A stretch of DNA of 64,000 bases from Arabidopsis thaliana (GCF_000001735.4 NC_003070.9:620001-684000), one strand, 5' to 3'; counted from the stretch's first letter, positions 13,086 to 25,344 are shown. The notes: a model not told the origin generated them from the sequence alone. Translations and numbers: made by a program.

Positions 13086-15400
13086 TCATTTGATTTCAAT
13101 GGTTATAATGCTTAGTTGTCGGAAATGCAAACCATTACTATGTTTTATTTTTGCTAAATAAAATCATTACTATGTTTTTTTCTTTATCATCTTTACAATA
13201 AATCAAGATATAAACATTGTATGTTAGAAAAAGCCAAATAGGTATTAGTCTGTTATTACAATTTCTCTTTGATAGATAAAGGTGATTATGTATTCTTCAA
13301 AACTATGTTTATCTTATGGATTAGCATAAGAGCTGGATATAGCGTGTTTGACCTATATATATAATATTGCGTATAAAGCAAGACATACGCTTTCGTATAA
13401 AAAGCCGTACTTAATACCTATAATTCCTTGAGTGTCTTTTGCATTTTAGTTACGCAAGAGACGACTGATTTCTTGTCAAATCTTAAAGGCATCAATTTAT
13501 TTACTTGTTTAATACGTTACACATCGTACATTGTTGTATTGTTAATTAGAATGTATAAGAAAATGATTGTATGCTAAGTTAGTAACCGTGTAATTCGAAA
13601 ATATTTGACTAATGCGTATTTTCTGTTTTCCTTTTGAAAACATCAAATCCCACTGGCCACTAGGCCTTAAAATGATCATAACCAGTCGAATTGTATAAAA
13701 CAAATGACCACTTGAGCAGACAAATGAATGGTGTGCCACTTTATTTTTGGAACTTTTGTCGATTCATTTGGAACTTTAAATTGATATTTTGGAGCTTTTC
13801 AAAAAGTAAATAGTGAATTGAAACGTTCAAACCTAGAACACTAGCAAGATGAAACATTATATGTTATCACATTACCTCATTATGTAGTAAGAAATAGTAC
13901 AATTCATATAGCTTTCTATTAAACATTTAAAATGCAAGGGTTTAATGCATCACTATTACACCATTCAAATAAAGCTAAAAGAAATTAAAGTTTCAAAGTT
14001 AAATTTTCTTTGCCACTAGAGCATATACCTCTAATTTGTTTTGTTTTTTTTGTAAGATGAAAAAAAAATGTAAGCAAAGAAAAAAGGACAGTGGTGGGTG
14101 ACTCTGGATGAAAAATGTTAGTGCAAAATCATGATACACATAGTAATAATTAAGGGGGTCGTAAAGTTAAAATAAACAAAATGCGCGGCTTGAAAATAAT
14201 ATAAAGCAGAGTTTTAGTGGCGAAATCCAATCCAAGTCAATTATAAGAGCATCTCCATGAGTAGTCTCTCACATAGTTTTTCATTAACTAAAAAATATAA
14301 AATAATAATAAAGTAGGAGAGAGATATGAGAGAGATTGAGAATAGTTTCTCTGCAGAGAAACTTTAGAATAATGATTGAGAGACTATGTGTATATATGTG
14401 TGTTTATTATTGGACATAAACTAAATCATAGTAAAATATTATTATATTTTTTTTTTGAGAGACTATGTGTATATATGTGTGTTTATTATTGGACATAAAC
14501 TAAATCATAGTAAAATATTTTTTTTTTTTTTTTGAGAAACTTTTAAAGTATCTTACCAATGGAAATGGCCTAAACTTCCTAAAAAAATATATTATATTCT
14601 TAAAACTATTTCCAAGTTTCTAATTTGACCCCACAAAGGAGAAAAACCAACAAAAGGGCCCTTTCTGGTGGCATCTTTATCCCAAATTACACAGTGGTTT
14701 TCATATTTTATATATTATCTTTACATCAGAGTTTTTTTTTTCCCATCAACATGTATACGTAAAAGAAAACAACAAAAATTATAGCAAAATAACCCTTCTT
14801 GAATGGTAAAATATCTCGCAGATTTTATATCATAATTTTATATAGTTTACGATAATAAAGAAATGTGAGACTAAATAAATTCAACGAATAGGATATACAC
14901 AGAATCCAGACTTTGGCATCCACGCGGCATAAAGAAATAGATCGAGTGTGATATACAACAAATCACAAATGTGCTCTCATTAATTTTAAAAAACCCAAAT
15001 CTTTAATGTATTCGTAACGAGTCTGTCACTACATTAATAATAAGTCATTGAAATTGAAATCCACCAATAGTTGCACAGAAGAATTAATATATATTTCCAT
15101 AACTCTCATAACACAAACTTCACCTTTTAACGAAGAAGAAGATATGTTCCCAAAACAAACGTTTTGACTTTTTTTTTGTTTTCTCATATTCTTTTATTTC
15201 ACAACTTGTTATTTCCGCCGACTTCACCAGTCACCACCACCTTCATTTATTCATAAATACGTCTCTGTTCTGTTTTTGTTTCTGTTTCATTTTCATACAT
15301 AATTAAGCCAACACGAGACGCAAGAGAGAGATAGGGAAAGAGATAAGAGCGACTCTGTTTTGTTGATCAAAATCCTTTTTTTTTGTTTGAGGGCTGAATT
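13086..15400. other. Gene-free AT-rich interval upstream of NLA
   Basis: About 2.3 kb with no coding frame that I trust. It contains a probable small DNA transposon remnant (14246-14575, listed separately), homopolymer runs, and the NLA promoter and leader. The leader is pyrimidine-rich and contains a miR827 target site near the ATG. Confidence 0.5.
14246..14575. mobile_element. Probable non-autonomous DNA transposon (MITE-like) with internal duplication
   Basis: The left end reads GAGCATCTCCATGAGTAGTC; the right end, reverse-complemented, reads GGCCATTTCCATTGGTAAG, an imperfect inverted match to the left end. Such GAGCATCTCCA-type ends recur in small non-coding Arabidopsis DNA elements. Inside, a 65-base block beginning GAGAGACTATGTGTATATAT is present twice, near 14376-14440 and 14455-14519, offset by 79 bases and nearly identical. 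No transposase frame. The class is uncertain and I could not fix a target-site duplication. Confidence 0.5.
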
Positions 15401-15421
15401 TGTTTGTTGATGGTCATCTAA
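15401..15421 (+). promoter_or_regulatory. miR827 target site in the NLA 5' leader
   Basis: The 20 bases at 15402-15421 (GTTTGTTGATGGTCATCTAA) are complementary to Arabidopsis miR827 as I remember it (UUAGAUGACCAUCAACAAACU), with a mismatch only at the 3'-most miRNA base. The site is 53 bases before the NLA ATG. Cleavage of NLA mRNA by miR827 during phosphate starvation is established and relieves degradation of phosphate transporters. Confidence 0.93.
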
Positions 15422-15473
15422 ATTTGTAACCTTTATCTGTTTTATTGAGTTGTGAAATTCAGAGAAAAAATAA

Positions 15474-17083
15474 ATGAAGTTTTGTAAGAAGTATGAAGAG
15501 TACATGCAAGGACAGAAGGAGAAGAAGAATCTTCCTGGTGTTGGGTTTAAGAAACTCAAGAAGATTCTCAAGAGATGCAGGAGAAATCATGTTCCTTCTA
15601 GAATTTCTTTTACTGATGCAATCAACCACAATTGTTCTCGTGAATGCCCAGGTACTGTTCGACATAATTACCCTGTGAATGAATCATCATCCCCTGCTTT
15701 TCTCCTTTTGGTTTGAGAATTCAATATTGATTTTGTAGTTTGTGATGGGACTTTTTTCCCGGAGCTTCTCAAGGAAATGGAAGATGTTGTTGGATGGTTT
15801 AACGAGCATGCTCAGAAGCTTCTTGAGCTTCATTTAGCTTCTGGTTTTACAAAGTGTCTTACTTGGCTCAGAGGCAACAGTCGAAAAAAGGACCATCATG
15901 GTTTGATCCAAGAGGGTAAAGATTTGGTTAATTACGCTCTCATCAATGCCGTCGCCATTCGAAAAATCCTCAAGAAATATGACAAGGTTGATAATCATCT
16001 ACTATTGTAAGATCCAAAGACTGATGATGGTCTTTTTAAGCACTTGTTTATTCAATATGTTTGGCATCTTTGTGTTGCAGATTCATGAGTCTAGGCAAGG
16101 ACAAGCGTTTAAGACTCAGGTCCAGAAAATGCGAATAGAAATCCTTCAGTCACCGTGGCTCTGCGAGCTTATGGCGTTTCACATCAATCTGAAAGAATCT
16201 AAGAAGGAATCTGGAGCTACTATAACTTCTCCTCCTCCTCCTGTTCATGCATTGTTTGATGGTTGCGCTTTGACTTTCGACGATGGGAAGCCTTTACTTT
16301 CCTGCGAGCTCTCTGATTCCGTCAAAGTTGACATTGACTTGACTTGTTCAATATGCCTGGTAAGAAACTTAAGAAGAATCTCAATGTAGTTGACTTATTA
16401 GTAATCTGAAATATAGAAGAAAGTATCAGCCTATAGGGATAGAGTCTTAACTTTGTCGTGTCAAGGTGTTATTCCACTCTCCTCTTGCAGGTTCCACTTC
16501 AAAGACTAAGTCTTTAGCAATGAATATTTTTAAATGTAATGCTATTAATAAGTCTTTAACTTACGGATTACAATTGATTGGCGAAAAACAGGACACGGTG
16601 TTTGATCCAATATCTCTAACCTGCGGTCACATATATTGCTACATGTGTGCTTGCTCTGCTGCATCAGTAAACGTAGTTGATGGCTTGAAAACCGCAGAAG
16701 CAACTGAAAAATGCCCGCTTTGCCGTGAGGTTAGACACATTCTCCACTGCTAATTACGACTTAGTAGTCTACTAGTCTTCCTTGTTTTATGCACTAAATC
16801 TCTGTATTTTCGCCCATTCGATATCAGGATGGGGTTTATAAAGGTGCTGTTCACTTGGATGAGCTCAATATTTTACTTAAGCGAAGGTAAATGCATATAC
16901 AACCATTCTTCTTTTAATCTTTAAAACCTGTCTCTAAAAAGACTGACTTACAATTTCCAAAACCTGCAATAATGCAGCTGCAGAGACTATTGGGAAGAAA
17001 GGCGTAAAACAGAGAGAGCAGAAAGGTTACAACAAGCAAAGGAATATTGGGATTACCAATGCCGAAGCTTCACTGGAATATGA
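15474..17083 (+). CDS. NLA: SPX-RING E3 ubiquitin ligase NLA/BAH1, 6 exons
   Basis: Coding exons: 15474-15651, 15739-15986, 16081-16359, 16592-16729, 16828-16886, 16978-17083; 335 residues. The N-terminal half is an SPX domain: [12 protein letters not shown], the basic [19 protein letters not shown] that binds inositol pyrophosphates, and the later [14 protein letters not shown] helix. The C-terminal half is a C3HC4 [24 protein letters not shown]. The protein ubiquitinates PHT1 phosphate transporters and the nitrate transporter NRT1.7 at the plasma membrane with the E2 PHO2, and was also found as BAH1, affecting salicylic acid. The neighbour at 17401 converges on it with only 317 bases between stops. 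Matches At1g02860. Confidence 0.96.
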
Positions 17084-17400
17084 TATAGTTTGATTTGTGG
17101 CTTCTTAAGTGAGATTCTTGATTTTGATAATAAGATAGTAAAAATAATCTTAATTTTGATTTGCTTTCCTCTGTGAGTGTGTTTCCTTGCACAGAGAGTG
17201 ACGATTTCTTTGTGAAAAAACTGAAAACTCTTAAGCATTAAATATGGTTTATAAGTTTGCATATGTCCTCTTCACCTCATAAAGATGCTTCTGAATAGAA
17301 AAAATACTGAATTCTGATTTATAGAAACTTCATAACCATTGTAGTGTTGTTGCAAGTTTATAACAAAATTGAACAAAGGATACAGAGATCATCATCATCA

Positions 17401-18603
17401 TCATGAAACTAAAATCGGGTTCTTGTCTTTGTAAATCTGATATCTCGTACATAGCTTTCGAAGTGTTGCAACCGAATGCTGCATCGAGTTTAGCTTCCTG
17501 TCTCGGTACATGCCCTGTTCAAAGGAATAGATGTTAGAACTTAGAAAGAGTATCATCACACAGAGCAAAAATGATAGAATCAGTAGGATTATAGATCTAA
17601 CCTCAATGTCATCACCATGTTTCTCCACCAAACGCCTTATATGTGTGCGTTGCATAGTGGTAAGCGGCTGTAAAGGAGCACTCTTTCCATCTTTTCTTTG
17701 CTTCCCCAATGCTGTCTTAAGATCTACACATCTCACAACAAAGCATTTCAACAATTAGTTACCACAAAAAGGAAACTTGCATCAACTCTGTAAATTGCTT
17801 AATAAACATAGTGATGAAAGAGTAATGAATCCAAAAGCTAATGAAGCAGATTCTTGCTTAATAACAGCTACATATAAATATTGTGTAGTTTTCATCAATG
17901 GCATCAACGTATATTCATGATTCTCTGTATATTTTGTCTACTAATATTGTAAGCTTGAGACAAGCATTTACAGAGATGATGATCAAGCAAACTAAGATTC
18001 TTCGTAGGTAAAATCAGTTTCATAGACATGAATTAGTAGAGAATCTGAAGCTTTACACAAGCATATCGTTAATGATGAACTAATGATGTTTGTTCCAAGA
18101 ACTAAGATTCTTCATAGGTATAATTAGTTCTCCCAAATTCACCACTCCAAACCCTGATTTCTGCCCTAATTTCGAATTTCCTAAATACCAACTTCGAAAA
18201 ACTAATCAATCCAGCGTGAATCTAAAATCGAATCAAAGACAGAGGAGAAAAACGTACCGTCTTCCTCAAGTTCGCTTCCAGAATCAATGGGCTCGAACTC
18301 CTTAGCAATAGGATCATCAGTCGGTGGCTCTACAGGTGGAGGAACGTTGAGGGAATCATCCTGAATCATATGGTCGGTACGAGCTCGGATACCAAGCAAA
18401 TTAGGGTTAGAGATGACGCCAAAGGATTTGTAGTTCTGGATAACGCTAGCTTGATCGTCCCATTCAGGGACATCGTCTCCCATGAGAGCGCGGAGCTTGG
18501 GAGGGAAGTTGAAAGCTGGTTTAAAGATATTAGGGTTCTTCTTAGGAAGAGCAACGCGAACTTTAGCCCTAGAGTTCCTGTACTTTCTTCTCGACCTCGC
18601 CAT
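17401..18603 (-). CDS. NOP16-like nucleolar protein, 3 exons
   Basis: Coding exons 18258-18603, 17602-17723 and 17401-17514 give 193 residues. The N-terminus is very basic (MARSRRKYRNSRAKVRVALP), then a tryptophan-centred segment (VPEWDDQASVIQNYKSFG), an acidic middle (DSGSELEEDGDLK) and a C-terminal helix-rich part ending TTMQRTHIRRLVEKHGDDIE and YRDRKLNSMQHSVATLRKLC. This order and length match the NOP16 family, which acts in 60S ribosomal subunit assembly in the nucleolus. The start is supported because MARSRRK is the family's usual beginning. It converges with NLA, so the 3' untranslated regions may overlap. Matches At1g02870 from memory. Confidence 0.87.
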
Positions 18604-19129
18604 CTCTCTCACTGATTTTTTATTTTCGCGATGGAGAAGAAAAAGCAGAGAGATGAAGTTCGCGGCGGAAAGGGTTTAACTACAAAGGGTTTACACGGTT
18701 CTCTAAAACGACGTCGTTCTGTTATTTACCTATTACAAATTATTTTAAACCGGTCGATGATATACGGTAATAGATACAATATTTGATTGGTTCAGTGGAT
18801 CTTTTATAATTTTTTCACTGTAAATTTTGAAGTAAACTTATTCCAAAGAAAAGATTCATTTTTACAAAATTCGTATTTAGTACTCAAGGTTATGTGTGGA
18901 TAAAAATCACATTCATTTATAATTTTAGATTTAACATACTCGTAAGAAGACTATTTTCTCAAAAATAATCACTCTCTAGGTAACTTTTGGTCCACAGATT
19001 CCGGTTTCGTGAAATCGTGCCTAGAGACAGAAAAAAAAGTTAGGGAGAACATAGAGCATCTCACAAACTCACTACAAGTCTACAATCGATGTGAGTGTTA
19101 TACAAAAACCAAATGTGAACTCAACAATC
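18604..19129. other. NOP16-like gene promoter and spacer
   Basis: Leader and promoter of the NOP16-like gene, including a short ACGACGTCGT palindrome near 18709, then an AT-rich spacer. No gene seen. Confidence 0.4.
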
Positions 19130-21370
19130 CTAAGGATTCAAAATTTTGTGTAAATTACACAAAAATACAATAAATATTATAAAATTTTTTTAAAATAAAA
19201 TAAAGATAAGTATTAAAAATTAAAAATTAAAATTAGATGTAAACTATATTGAACTTAAAACACCTCCTTCGAGGTTTTGATGTTATATCCAATTAGTTTA
19301 CACAAAATTTAATAATTTAACATTTATAAGAAGTTTTATTAATATAAAAATATAGTGTTAAAATCATTTTTAAATATGGATGTTGTATCCAGTTTATACA
19401 AAATTTAAAAATTTAACACTTATAAGAAAAAACCTTATAGTTTAAAAACTTTATAGTTTTAATAGTAATAATATAAAAATATAGTTTTAAAAACATTTTT
19501 AAATAAATAAAAATAAGTGTTAAAAATTTAAATTAGGTATGAACCAATGACACTTCTTAGGAGTTTGGATGTTGTGTCCAATTAGATAACACAAAATTTA
19601 AAAATTTAACACTTATAAGAAAAAACTTGATAGTTTAAAAACCTTATAGTTTTAATAGTAGTAATATAAAATATAGTTTTAAAAACATTTTTAAATAAAA
19701 TAAAAATAAGTGTTAAAAAGTTAAATTAAGTATAAACCATATTGAACCGATGACGCCTCTTAGGGGTTTGGACGTTGTGTCCAATTAGTTTACATAAAAT
19801 TTAAAAATTTAACACATATAAGAAATTATTTATAGTTTAAAAACCTTATAGTTTTAATAGTAGACTAGTAGTAATACAAAATATAGTTTTAAAAACATTT
19901 TTGAATGAAATAAAAATAAGTGTTAAAAAGTTAAATTAATTGTAAACTATATATTGAACCGATGACGCGTCTTAGGGGTTTGGACGTTGTGTCCAATTAG
20001 TTTACACAAAATTTAAAATTTTAACACATATAATAAAAAACTTTATAAAGTTTTAATAGTAGTAATACAAAATATAGTTTTAAAAACATTTTTGAATGAA
20101 ATAAAAATAAGTGTTAAAAAGTTAAATTAATTGTAAACTATATATTGAACCGATGACGCGTCTTAGGGGTTTGGACGTTGTGTCCAATTAGTTTACACAA
20201 AATTTAAAATTTTAACACATATAATAAAAAACTTTATAAAGTTTTAATAGTAGTAATATAAAATATAGTTTTAAAAACATTTTTGAATAAAATAAAAATA
20301 AGTGTTAAAAAGTTAAATTTAGTGTAAACCATATTGAACCGATGACGCCGCTTAGGGGTTTGGACGTTGTGTCCAATTAGTTTACACAAAATTTAAAAAT
20401 TTAACACATATAAGAAAAACTTTATAGTTTAAAAACCTTATAGTTTGAATAGTAGTAATACAAAATATAGGTTTAAAAACATTTTTGAATAAAATAAAAA
20501 TAAGTGTTAAAAAGTTAAATTAAGTGTAAACCATATTAAACCGATGACGCCGCTTAGGGATTTGGACGTTGTGTCCAATTAGTTTACACAAAATTTAAAA
20601 GTTTAACACATAAGAAAAAACCTTATAGTTTTAATAGTAGTAATACAAAATATAGTTTTAAAAACATTTTTGAATAAAATAAAAATAAGTGTTAAAAAGT
20701 TAAATTAAGTGTAAACTATATTAAAACGATGACGCCGCTTAGGGGTTTGGACGTTGTGTCCAATTAGTTTACACAAAATTTAAAAAATTTACACATATAA
20801 GAAAAAAATTTATAGTTTAAAAACCTTATAGTTTTAATAGTAATAATACAAAATATAGTTTTAATAGTAGTAATACAAAATATAGTTTTAAAAACATTTT
20901 TGAATAAAATAAAAATAAGTGTTAAAAGTTAAATTAAATGTAAACCATATTGAACCGATGACGCCGCTTAGGGGTTTGGACATTGTGTCCAATTAGTTTA
21001 CACAAAATTTAAAAGTTTAACACATATAAGAAAAAACTTTATAGTTTAAAAACCTTATAGTTTTACTAGTAGTAATATAAAATATAGTTTTAAAAATATT
21101 TTTGAATAAAATAAAAATAAATGTTAAAAAATTAAATTAAGTGTAAATCATATTGAACCGATGACGCCTCTTAGGGGTATGGACGTTAACACTTATAAAA
21201 GAAAAACTTATAAAATTTAAAAATTTAACACTTATAAAAATTTACACAAAAATTTAAAATTTTAACATTTATAAAAATTTACACAAAAATTTTAACACTT
21301 ATAAAAATTTAACAATTAGTTTACACAAAATTTTAAAATTTAACACTTATAAAAGAAAAACTTATAGTTT
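19130..21370. repeat. Tandem array of about 200-bp AT-rich units with a conserved dyad core
   Basis: The marker CTTAG (of CTTAGGGGTTTGGA) recurs at 19556, 19759, 19971, 20162, 20351, 20553, 20738, 20967 and 21170, a spacing of 185-229 bases, with degraded units at both ends. Each full unit has an AT-rich part (AAAATAAAAATAAGTGTTAAA, then poly-A/T tracts) and a less AT-rich core, GAACCGATGACGCC then GGTTTGGACGTTGTGTCCAA. The core holds a perfect dyad (TTGGAC/GTCCAA, 5-base loop) and is bounded by inverted GTGTAAAC/GTTTACAC. Units at 19971 and 20162 are almost identical, so the array has been homogenised or expanded lately. I do not recognise the family, and there is no coding frame. Confidence 0.85.
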
Positions 21371-23062
21371 TAGTAAGAAAATAAAAAAGGGAGAAAAACA
21401 AAAATAAGAAAGGAGGAAAGTAAAATACCTTGTTGGGCTTGGGAAGCAAAAAGGGCCCAAAAAGCAAAGTCCATTCGAAAGCCTAATGTGGGTCCACCGT
21501 TCTCTTGTAGTTGTCTTCTCTCGTCAGAATTTTTTCTGATCTTCCGCTCGAAAAGTCCATTCGAAACCCTTAGACGAAACTCTCAGAATTTTTTCCGATC
21601 TTCCTCTTGTTGATCCTCTCACTCGAGCAGATCTGACGGCGAAGGCGAAGAAGCAAACGTCCGTTACTTATGGATCGATTGCTCTCAGGCTGGTTTTCAT
21701 CGGAGTGTTGGCGTCGACATTAGCTTCGTCAGGCGATTGATAGTTTGATTATCATCTTCAGATTCTAAAATCAAATCCAGTTCAACTGAAATCGATCTCG
21801 ATTGGAGAGGGTTATTCAATCAATGATGATGAACTCGAACTCACGGCTTACTTCAATGTCGTTCGGCGAAGAGAAATAGATGAGAATGATGATAGAATTT
21901 GGCTTTCGTTTCTCGAAGAAGAAAAATAAGAAAGAAGTAGGTGAATAGAGAATTTTGATTTCTCAAGTATGAAGAAGAAGAAGAAGAAGAAGAAGAAGAA
22001 GAAGAGAATGCGTGAGAGTTTATTGATGATAATAAGCAAACAAGGTTCTTGGTTCTAACCGTTGGGATTATATTTATTAATCTAACCATTGGGATTATAG
22101 AGGAAATCTAAACTTAGATCCGATTTCCATTTTACTAATATCAATCTAAACTAAAGGAAATTTCGTTTTGGTTTATTTCCTTTTTTTATAATATATAACG
22201 GTTAGAAGAATCATCTTTTTTTATTGGTTTGTTTAAGTATGTAACTTCTTTTTGTCAATATTATTGGCCTACTAATTTTATTCCAAATGGTTCTATGCTT
22301 TCTTTTAGGATCAGGTTTATTTGTATACAAAAAACAATGTCCGTTTTGCTACAGGCAATGTTTGTTTTTGGAGCAGAAGCCAGATTCTGAGGACTTGATT
22401 GACATCAGGCTACCAATGCTACCATATCCTCACTCTTGATTCTTACCCCTATATCCACAACTCCATGGCTATGTTCAGAGGTTTCATTATCCAAACCACA
22501 TCATTGTCTTCTTTGATGTTAGTATGTATACACTCTTTAGTGCCAGTGGTCGTTGACCATTACTAAAATATAAGGAAAGCCATGGGTCTTGTTATAATAT
22601 GGAAAGAGATTAGATCTAAAGAGCTCATCCAACATAAAGAAGAGTGATTTAAAAGAACAAATAGCAAGTTTCATTTGAAGCAGAGACGATGACAAGAGCT
22701 CCATCCCTAGACAACAACCGTGTCAAGCATGGTGCCTAATGTCTGAACTATGGTTGATGACATATGCTCAATCGTAGTCATTCACCTTTTGAATTTTGTC
22801 TTTTCTCATATACCGCACAAGTAGATTCCAATATCTAACCAACATCCAGTCACAATTTTGAGTACGACAAATCAACAAAGCCCCACATAAACAATGACAG
22901 AACCAAAGAAAAAAGCATCTTAATGTATAACGACAGTAATGGTACAAGTATTATTAGCTAGTACAGTGAACAACAAATCAACACAATAATGTTGAACTAG
23001 TTCGTTGCATCAGGAACATCATAGTAGCGTATAATATACTAAAGTGTGTTTTGTTACCGGGC
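21371..23062. other. Gene-poor interval right of the array, with a possible gene fragment and a GAA microsatellite
   Basis: From 21540 to 21740 there is a 66-codon open stretch on the plus strand without an ATG, including KAKKQTSVTYGS and a hydrophobic run IALRLVFIGVLASTLA; it may be a decayed gene 5' end. A (GAA)n tract of about 35 bases lies at 21971-22005. TPK1 3' flank occupies the right end. I see no intact gene. Confidence 0.4.
21971..22005. repeat. (GAA)n microsatellite
   Basis: About eleven perfect GAA repeats, followed by GAGAATGCG. It gives poly-Glu, poly-Lys or poly-Ser/Phe frames that are not genes. Confidence 0.95.
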
Positions 23063-24485
23063 CTAAGGTGTATGGTCTTGTATGGAAAGTCCTGTTTTCT
23101 TGATGGATATAGTCCAGAGAAGATCCGAATCCGATTCGACTGTGATTTTCTCTTCTTTAACCAAGTTGGATGTACTTATCAACCCACCAAATCTCATCTC
23201 AGTGTTGCCTTAAGAAGATTATAAAAAAAGAACAGATATAAACTATAGTTAGATGATGCTGATGATGACGATTATAATGATGATGATGCAAGATGTTTAC
23301 TTACTGAGATCCCATTGAAGCCCTGAGGTTGTGGTTTTAGCAGATGGAGTTCCAATGGGTATGAGTCCACAGTGAGGCCCTTCTAGAGAAGACTGAATAT
23401 GTATTTCATGTCGATGAGTCTTTGGAAGGAGTTGGATGAGGCAATCGTCAGATAAAAGGACTATCCTTGTATCTGGATATCGATATAAGACGTTGAGATT
23501 ACCGGCTTCATGATCAAATCTTCCTCCAAGTGCTCCAGTGGCAAGAATCTGGAGCTGACAGAAGAAAAACATAAAAACAAGGTGAAAAAGTTGCAGAGAA
23601 AGAGAAGCAGAAAGCATTCCTCTGTAATAAAAAAAAAACTTACTCCGGAAGTCTCTTGATTCAAAGTAGAGTGACGGATATACAAAATGCATTTATCAAG
23701 ATCTGTGGTGTCTTGATCATGAGATTCATCTATAACCTTAGTTCCCTGGAGAGATTAAAGACACACACAAAGTAGAACAATCGAAAGCATGTTAGATCTA
23801 TCAAAGACACCACACACATAGGTTGTGATCTAATGGATAACAATTCTAAAAATGTGATCACAGACTAAGAGCTTACCAAGTTTATATAAAAGTCGAGGAC
23901 GTCACGACGTATAGAATCCATATCTCCTTTGATAACATCCGGCTTATACCTAAAATACAAGTTCTTCTTCATGAAATCTTTCTCTATGTAATATACATAA
24001 AGATAAGAAGAAGGTGAATCTATGAACTCATACAAAAAAAATATCTCCAGCTCAAATTTAGACTAATTATTCCAATAAACCATCACTAAATTTGAATAAT
24101 AATCTTCAAATCCGAAGAAAGAGTAAGAGAGCGAGAGATACAGCTTCAGAAAGTTGGACCTGTTTCGAATGGCCAAAGCGTCTTCATTAGGGAAGAAGAG
24201 AGGCAATTCGTCGTAGATGCGATTAGCGCCTCCATCAGCACAGAGACGAAGTTTTGCTGCTCTACACAGAAAATTCGAAACCAATTTTAGAATAACCCCA
24301 AGAAAACAGAGTCATATATATTCTGAAGAATAGAGCGATTCATCAGTACCATGTTCCCAGAGAAGAGGAGTGAATCGTGGCAAACTCTGGTTCAGAACAA
24401 CGAGAGCGTATCTCGTCCCTGTACTAGTTTCGTCGCAAGGGAGGAGAAAGCTTGAAGAGTGAATCATAACATCCATGGCTGACAT
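23063..24485 (-). CDS. TPK1: Thiamin pyrophosphokinase TPK1, 6 exons
   Basis: Coding exons: 24350-24485, 24160-24256, 23877-23949, 23644-23745, 23305-23554, 23063-23208; 267 residues. It transfers pyrophosphate from ATP to thiamin to make thiamin diphosphate, in the cytosol. Diagnostic segments: LRLCADGGANRIYDELP (ATP/thiamin contact), PDVIKGDMDSIR (metal-binding GDxDS), DQDTTDLDKC (the DxxxTD motif), and TGALGGRFDHEAGNLNVLY. The C-terminal thiamin-binding barrel includes TSGLQWDLSNTEMRFGGLIS. There is no chloroplast transit peptide. The start is the first ATG in frame; an alternative ATG lies nine bases on. Matches At1g02880. Confidence 0.95.
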
Positions 24486-25313
24486 CGGAGACAAGAAGAA
24501 GAAGAAGAAGAAGAAGGAATTGTGTTTCTGATAATTTTGTTGTTATGTATTGATTCATTCAATAAATCACTGTGGTTGCTGAAAAATTAAATATAGACAG
24601 TGTACGTCACCGATTGCGACCAAACGTTGACTTTTCAAAGATGGCCACGTCTCTATCTCATTAAACTAGCGTTTCGCCAAAACGTGACTTTTTTTCCAAC
24701 CACGAAAAGGTATCCTCTTTACAAGGACCAACAGAGCCAATTAAGCCAATCTACTGAAACTTTTTGAAAGTTTTCTAAAGGAAAAATCAAATCAGAGCCT
24801 AGGTATCAATCGGCAAAGCAAAAGCCCTAAAACCATGGAGGACTTGGAGATCAAAAGAGGGAGATTTAGAGATGGTATTACAAAATATTTTCAATTGTAA
24901 AAGACTTCAAAATATCACAAAATATTTAAGTTTAAAATAGAATTTATTCCTGCGTGGACCGTTGATTTCAGATCTGTCTGTTTCGCTCAACCTATTAATC
25001 AACCATTAGTATCCAGTTGAAGACATTTTATAAAAACAATAATGAATTTCACCACCAAAAACTAAAGAAGAAAGTAAATAAAATTAGGAGTATAAAAATA
25101 TCTAAACTTTATATACATTATATATATATATATAGTAACATATCACATCAAGCATTTAAATTGATTGTACATCTGATATTAGAATATTTTTTTGGAGAAA
25201 GAAAGAAAAGAATTGAGGCAGCTCCGAGCAAAACATTTTTTAGACAATTCAAGAGGGGACTGACTCTCTTCTCTCTCAATCTCTCTGTACAACATATAAA
25301 TTAGAGAGAGATT

Positions 25314-25344
<31 letters not shown>

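Noticed and set aside
19130-21370. Centromeric 180-bp satellite as identity of the array
   Set aside because: Unit length varies (185-229), and the TTGGAC dyad core and the AT-rich filler do not resemble the Arabidopsis centromere repeat.
23063-23210. Thiamin-pyrophosphate riboswitch in the TPK1 3' region
   Set aside because: The plant TPP riboswitch belongs to the THIC gene; no CTGAGA and matching sensor helices were found here.
24835-24903. 22-codon frame in good start context (AAACCATGGAGG)
   Set aside because: Ends after 22 codons, has no plausible donor site in frame and no similarity I recognise.
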